In this document: piece by piece, positions 58,645 through 64,000 of the stretch
Layout of the letters: each line of letters opens with the position of its first letter
Position numbering within the stretch: the stretch's first letter is position 1
From: Drechslerella dactyloides
Lineage: Eukaryota; Ascomycota; Orbiliomycetes; Orbiliales; Orbiliaceae
NCBI GenBank assembly: GCA_020064725.1
Contig: JAGTWJ010000002.1
Location: forward strand, 3,162,001 to 3,226,000
Length of the DNA: 64,000 nucleotides
Direction of reading: 5' to 3'
Notes under the pieces: generated by a model
What the model was told of the DNA's origin: nothing
The model's database searches: none
Seen by the model: only the letters and a program-made list of their open reading frames with translations
Program-made: the position numbers and the translations under genes

Positions 58645-60393
58645 TGCGCAAAACTGTATCTTCACAACTCGAGTATCGAAAATAAGCTTCCCAGCTATAG
58701 TTATATTTAAGCCAAAGACCGATCGTTGCTCGTTCGTCCGCTTAACGCTCCGTAAGAATGATAAGAGTTTGGAATGTAGTCGTTGCTGTTGCGTAGGTTC
58801 GTTCTTTTGAAGGTCGGTTTAGGGGTCTAGTGACGACTGCTAGCTGTCCGATTGCAAATGAAACCACAAGCTAGCGTACGCCAAATGTCAACTTGGAGAG
58901 CAAACCCTAGCGTTCTCGCCCGGGGTAGTTATTGGTGTAATAGACTCGTCGGACCCTGAGATCAGGAGCGGACTAGCATCGAAGGTGGGGGATGGGCAAG
59001 CATATGTATGTATGATCCAGGATGCAGTTGAGCAATCTACAGGTTCTGTCCGTGGTGCAAGCATCGTGGTGGCTGAGAGGCTAAACTGCAGAAAACGCAC
59101 TGAACTTTGACTCCTAATCCGCCCCAAACGACGGATCGAACCACCCAAACCGCAAATAAAAAGCGCAGAGCATTCCGCACCGAATCGACTGGAACATGCA
59201 GGAGAACCTTTGGACGTCTGTACAAATTGCGCACGTTCTTTTATGTCTGCCACATGCGAGTAATTCTGAAACTTCAGGAACCCAGCAGCTGCCCCCAGGT
59301 GCGGAGCTGAGCGAACGGCGCGGCTGGAGTCGGTGCAGTTAACGAATTCGAAAGAAAGCCATCTTCGTTCAGCCCAGCTCTTGTCCATACAATCAAGTAA
59401 TTCAAAGAAGTAAATTATGTTCCAAGCAAGAACTACCGGGGAACCGATGCCCGCAGTGTCTCACGATCTCAGGATCGCACAGTAATTTGTCCAGATCGAA
59501 TACGTATCGGTCGCGGAAAGTTTGTGTGTTTGTGGAAGAAAAAAATGGAAGAAAAACAGAAAAAGATGCGTGCTAGCCTTGGTGCAACCGAAAATGTCTG
59601 TGGATGTCAAAGACCTTACACACCACATGGCACTACAAAAGTATTCACGCCAGCGACTAGCCTCCTTATAGTTCGGTTATAACATTATAACGGTGGTTGA
59701 CAAATATTGAAATAAGCCCCAGCTGCTTCAACGCCCATGTACAATTATAATCTCGTAAAAGCTTCCCGATTCCAACGTATCGCGTTAAAAAAAGATATTC
59801 TGGGAGCCCTAGTCCTAAGCTGAATAGCATGAGCTTGGACGAAGGTATTTGACGTAAAGTTCCATGATGAACTAGTCCCCTCTATTACAGCTAGGAGGGC
59901 CGTGATACCAAGTACCCTTGTAGCGATTTATCGCTATTGCAAAGTAACAATTGCATATTTATATCTCTAGTAAATACAGAACTGAGCCCGAAGTGCCCTC
60001 GCTAATCTTCACAAAATCTTCAAAGGCGATAAGAAACCGTCTGCGACTACTTCCCTGGATGCGCAAGGTATCATCTTGATTTGCGATCAGACGCGAATAA
60101 TCCTTGGAACAAGAAAGAAATAGAACCCTGCCCGATAGCCTAATCCTTCTGCGCGACTACTCGTGACTCTACTTATATCGTATCGCAACTGTCGGATCGA
60201 CGATACACAATGGAGCAATCATGAGGATAAATCCACTAAGAAACAGAGGTCATATTGGCAGGAGTGCTTATAAAGCTTGATTTCAGCAGCTCGGCACTAT
60301 TGTGATAAAGCTGACGAGATCTTGAGCCTTGTCACAGCTGGACGCTATCATATATCAATGTTATCGTCAGAGAATAAAGATGATGAGACTGAC
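58645..60393. other. Gene-poor region
   Basis: A 166-codon minus-strand frame (58888-59388) is open but lacks any domain or strong context, so it is not called. The rest is AT-rich with no repeat recognised. Confidence 0.5.
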
Positions 60394-60472
60394 TTGTCTC
60401 GCGAGCCAGACTGCCGTACTTTAACCGGCGAAGCCGGTGTGCTTCGCCGTCGCAGTTTGGTTTACGAGACAA
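60394..60472. mobile_element. 79-bp fold-back MITE with 9-bp target duplication
   Basis: Terminal inverted repeats TTGTCTCGCGAGCCAGACTGC (left) and GCAGTTTGGTTTACGAGACAA (right) flank a central perfect hairpin GGCGAAG...CTTCGCC. The element is bounded by identical 9-bp direct repeats GAGACTGAC at 60385-60393 and 60473-60481. It encodes nothing. A 9-bp duplication is typical of Mutator-like (MULE) transposition (8 bp would suggest hAT), so a MULE-mobilised MITE is the likely class. Confidence 0.85.
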
Positions 60473-60516
60473 GAGACTGACATAATATCTATTTATGAAC
60501 CTGTATATTCATATGC

Positions 60517-60548
60517 TACGTGTTTCCAACTTCTGGTTCACGAGACAA
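60517..60548. mobile_element. Remnant of the same MITE family with direct-repeat flanks
   Basis: TTCTGGTTCACGAGACAA is the family's right terminus. TTCATATGC occurs at 60508-60516 and again at 60549-60557, exactly abutting the 32-bp segment. The left terminus is not conserved, so this is either an internally deleted copy or chance. Confidence 0.5.
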
Positions 60549-60557
60549 TTCATATGC

Positions 60558-61999
60558 GCGTGCGTAAAATACTTTAACAGACAGGTCTCTGAATAATCTC
60601 CTGTTATTAATATATTCTGAAGTTAAAGTGCTTAATCATTCTTTTTAACTTTTGTACAACATGACGCTTTCATACCAAGTCTACTTCTACATCGTTCTGC
60701 GGGAAATCACCTTCCTGTTACGGCTTGAGGTATTCCTCCCGACGCTCTTCCATCGACTCCACTGCTGCGGCGCGTGCACAGAACCGGTGGCTGACGAGCC
60801 GAAGCTATGCAGGTAGACACATATAGAAGCAAAGTTGCATGCAGGCAGTCAATAGGAGAGTAGAGGTGTCGTTAAGTTTGCCATTGTATCAAGTGGCATG
60901 ATGCTTGCACAGCTGCAGGTTGGTTCGACAGGGAAGGCTGGTATGTATTAATACCTTATATTCTTATTGCCTGTATTATAGACCTAAATTCCCCTTTTTC
61001 CGTCGTGCTGAAGCGTGGAGTTGCCGGCGCCGCGACGGCTAACTTAGTCGAGAGAAAGCTGCAGTTGAAAACCGGGTTCCAAAGATCTCGAGACCTCACC
61101 TCGATCGGACACTCGGATACACGTTATGACTTTCCACGAGACACTTTAATAAATAGATTGCCAATCGGATTGCGAACTGGTTTGCCGTCGCGTCGACTAG
61201 CGACTCAACGACTATACTAGCGACTCAGCTCATCCCACACCGAAAACACGAGCCGAAAGAAACTCCACAGAAACACAGGTCAAAAACCCCAGTGCTGTTG
61301 GGACAGCCCCAGTCTTGGACCAGCCCCAGGCTCCACCTGCGATAGGAGAGACGTTTTCCTCCGTTTAAATGCCCCGAGCGGCATGTGCATGTCAAAGCTA
61401 GTCACCGCGTAGCGTGATATGCAGCCACTATCACCACGAGACTTGTGTCTAATCTTGGTGCAGAACCACGCCACCGCGAGTTTACGCGAAACTTCGGACA
61501 CGACATCCGATATCGAGACGAGGCTTGCCGATAGCGTGTGATATATCGCACCGATGCTATTGCTGGCTAATCACAAAGTTCGATGCAACGCCCTATCAAT
61601 AAAAAATTGTTCTCCTTTTCGTATAATCAATGATCAACCCAGCCATTTTATTTTTTGTAAGTGCATGCTGACCGAATATCTCCCAGATGATGGCTTGAGC
61701 ACCATCGCTGATGCCTTACACTCGTATGCATAATAGGGTGCTCGACTGGACTTTTTGAAAGTGGTCTATCAAGTATCGATCATGAACCACTGCACTGGTG
61801 CTCCTGTCCTCTTTTTCTAGCCCAGACACGTTCAGATCGAAATCCCACCCTCGATAAAGCAAGAATACATGTTAACTTAAAACATCAGAGTTTGGCCAAA
61901 TGAACCCTCCCACGCACTAATTCCTCCAGATATTGAACCGTTATGATAGTCCCCGGTCTTCTCATGTATATTGTTAGATACATGACCCAATGCGGCTGA
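60558..61999. other. Intergenic, nothing recognised
   Basis: Short ORFs only. A small direct repeat CTAGCGACTCA occurs at about 61197 and 61218. Confidence 0.5.
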
Positions 62000-62467
62000 T
62001 CAGTTCAATATCTTCGTAAAGCCGAATGCAACATACGTGTAATAGGGTATTTGATTCATACCCGTACGGCCCACAGTATGTAGTTTGTGCGAATCCTTCG
62101 GTTTGGCCAGCAAGTGAAACCCATCTCCAGGTCGCTTGCGAACACAGAACGAATACACGGAGCCTAGCTCGCGTTCACCACAACCCAGGTCATACTTTAA
62201 ATTGGGGCAGAATTTCAGATAGACTGTGTTTTTATTCGGATCCTCGCCTGGGTCACATACGAACTCAAGCCAGCCATCCATTGTATGGCATCTCTAATGC
62301 TGAGAGGGCAAGCCGGAATATTTTTGGAAGATGAGATTGTGGTCTCCGCCATTGTTGTTGTTGTATGTGAGAACCGCGGATGGCGAAGCGATGTTGGTGA
62401 TAAGATATGTACTTCCAGGCCATGGTGGATCATTCCCATGTAGATCCGCTGATTCTGGCTCCGACAT
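62000..62467 (-). pseudogene. Uncharacterised gene copy interrupted by an in-frame TAG
   Basis: Two minus-strand frames in the same phase are separated by a single stop at 62294-62296. The upstream part starts MSEPESADLHGNDPPWPGST and includes YLITNIASPSAVLTY. The downstream part, from 62293, includes MDGWLEFVCDPGED and FCVRKRPGDGFHLLAK. The downstream part is clearly paralogous to 63695-64000 (MDGWFEF, FCVRKRP-YGF, a C-terminal FGF-K). The stop sits at a QH-stop-RC position. An 82-nt GTTCTC...CATTAG intron could in principle skip it, but that would remove protein-like sequence. The layout vaguely recalls beta-trefoil lectins, but I do not assign a family. Transcript data would decide between a pseudogene and an intron. 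Confidence 0.55.
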
Positions 62468-63694
62468 GGTTGCTAAATTATGATTGAATGCTACGCGTGA
62501 GCCTATCATCCACGTGCCGCTTGCTGTAGTGCGGAAGGAGAACTTAGGATGATGTTAAAGCTGCATCCAGCTAGAGCATACTTTCAGATTTGATCCTTTT
62601 CTGGACGAGCATTTAGTGATCGAGCAAATGGAGGTGGATGGCTGTGTAGTGGATCGATCGTGAGAAATGTGTTAGCTAAATTACATCTGGGGTGCCCATG
62701 GGTAGTTGTTGGATCGACGTACCCTACTACAGTCTTGAGACAGGCCTCAGAACCCAGATCGAGGAGATCTGATGAGTTCGAAAGGGATTTTGTATTTGGA
62801 TAAGGCTACCCAAGAAGAGCTCGTCGATACTAGGTTGCAACGTTATAGCTACAGGAAGGTGGAGTCGGTGTAATCAACATCGATACTCCTCCATGAACGC
62901 AGAGTGCTATAAGCTCTGGAAAGTTCGGTCCATGGCTTACATGTTCTCCGCATGTAATGTTGTTAAGGTGAAGGACCAAGAGCTTTCCAGTGTCTTCACC
63001 ATGAGACTAGAGTTCACTACCGCCAGCATGGATCTAGAAGAACAAAGACCTGCTCGGCAGATTCAACGCTTTTGTGTGATGAAGGATCGCGCAAGGCTAT
63101 AAACTAAAGTTTTGCATTCTCAGGTAGGCACCTATAAAGATGTACTCCGGCGTGCGATCCCGGTCATTTATAGGTGCATGTTCCCATTCTTTAGATAAAT
63201 TTAGACCGATGAATCCAAAGTTGCACAATTTGAACTTATGCTTACGGAGGGCCGGGTTTAGGAATCCGGAATTGTTTCCTTCGACGTGCGTGTGATACTG
63301 GAGCCTCGACTGGCGCCGAAATATATCAGAATGTCCTAGGATAATCTATACATCATCTAATGGTCCCATGCATGGATATGTTGAACTCCGAGAGTGAATG
63401 AAGTTTTAAACATCATGATATCAGGTTCATTAACAATACTGGGCTCGCCCCGTGATCAACGATAGTAACATGAAACCAATGTATAGTGATGTGAACATTT
63501 AGGATTGAGGTCATTCAATAGGCTGACACTCCACCTTCACCCCCAGTATTGTTCTGAAATATGCCAATGACTAACAAGACCAGGTAGCACCACCTTAACC
63601 AAACTCAGGCCAAATTGGTCCATCTCAAGTATATCTTTTCAGTCCTCGCGGCACAGTTTCCGCTCTTCTCAATTCAAGACCCCCTGAGTTGGCA
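62468..63694. other. Spacer between the paralogues
   Basis: No convincing gene. A 69-codon plus-strand frame at 62893 is unrecognised. CACCTATAAAGATG (63128) and TTTATAGGTG (63166) are TATA-like words in opposite orientations. Confidence 0.45.
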
Positions 63695-64000
63695 TCAAGC
63701 TGACACCTTTGAAAAGCCAAATACATTGCCAGTGCTCGGTTTGCTAGATGACGGGTGCGCCTGAGGGTCAATGGGCACGTTCACCACATTTACAGCCGAC
63801 AGCCGCTCGCCGTGCTTCGCCATTATCTGGAACCCATACTCTGGTCGCTTGCGGACACAGAATAGGGCACTCCTACCTGTGCTACGCTTTGAACATTGCA
63901 GGAAGCCTATTGGACTATGCCCAGGTTGAGCATGGTATTCGAGGTAGAGAGTAGATCCCGCTTCGTCAGTGTCATTCGCGAATTCAAACCAGCCATCCAT
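63695..64000 (-). CDS. Uncharacterised protein, paralogue of 62000-62467, partial
   Basis: At least 101 codons, running off the right edge of the window, where the first codon seen is an ATG equivalent to Met in the neighbouring copy. The true start is therefore probably further upstream. It shares MDGW(F/L)EF, a spaced acidic stretch, the core S-LFCVRKRPEYGFQIMAKHGE, and a C-terminal GFSK with the interrupted copy about 1.4 kb away. No signal or domain is recognisable in this part. This copy has no internal stop within the window. Confidence 0.55.
   Translation of the reverse strand: MDGWFEFANDTDEAGSTLYLEYHAQPGHSPIGFLQCSKRSTGRSALFCVRKRPEYGFQIMAKHGERLSAVNVVNVPIDPQAHPSSSKPSTGNVFGFSKVSA

Noticed and set aside
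58888..59388. 166-codon minus-strand ORF upstream of the SDR gene
   Set aside because: No domain and no splice or promoter context. Probably chance.

Overview
The window reads as a piece of a filamentous ascomycete genome, most likely Eurotiomycete-like. The evidence is split genes with short GT-AG introns (about 55-190 nt), a NADPH-oxidase regulator, a CBM1-tailed GH11 xylanase, a secreted fungal lipoxygenase, a PNP/NB-ARC/TPR NLR, and fungal versions of TSR4, ALG12, YOS1 and NTR2. No rRNA, tRNA or CRISPR array was recognised. Species-level placement is not possible by eye.

Layout. 1-839 is the 3' end of a NoxR/p67phox-like gene. 0.8-34 kb is gene-poor and repeat-rich. Isolated genes sit in it: two uncharacterised proteins (5.9-6.65 kb and 8.57-9.77 kb), a GH11 xylanase (16.4-17.4 kb, minus), a protein with ADP-ribosyltransferase-like motifs (25.0-26.0 kb), a small two-exon gene (28.9-29.4 kb) and a secreted lipoxygenase (30.0-31.9 kb, minus). 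The long gaps contain a dispersed GTCTCGGGGACGCTG-type repeat, small fold-back MITEs ending in TTGTCTCG/CGAGACAA, degenerate LTR-like sequence and low-complexity DNA.

34-40 kb is a compact housekeeping block. TSR4 (40S ribosome assembly) converges on ALG12 (ER N-glycan mannosyltransferase). ALG12 shares a 259-bp head-to-head promoter with YOS1 (ER-Golgi transport). A CBS-domain gene follows.

40-48 kb is an accessory stretch. It holds a secreted protein with several dibasic sites, a complete five-exon NLR (nucleoside-phosphorylase-like, NB-ARC and seven TPRs, 1082 aa) and an Asn/Ser/Gln/Tyr-rich prion-like protein just downstream. 48.7-58.6 kb returns to conserved genes: an NTR2-like spliceosome-disassembly factor, a nine-exon Aro8-type aromatic aminotransferase, a small four-exon conserved protein and a five-exon NAD-dependent epimerase/dehydratase-like gene.

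58.6-64 kb is gene-poor again. It has the best-preserved MITE (79 bp with 9-bp target duplications) and two diverged minus-strand paralogues. One paralogue is interrupted by an in-frame TAG, and the other runs off the right edge.

All exon boundaries were assigned by eye from reading frame, splice consensus and family conservation. They are predictions, not transcript-supported models.
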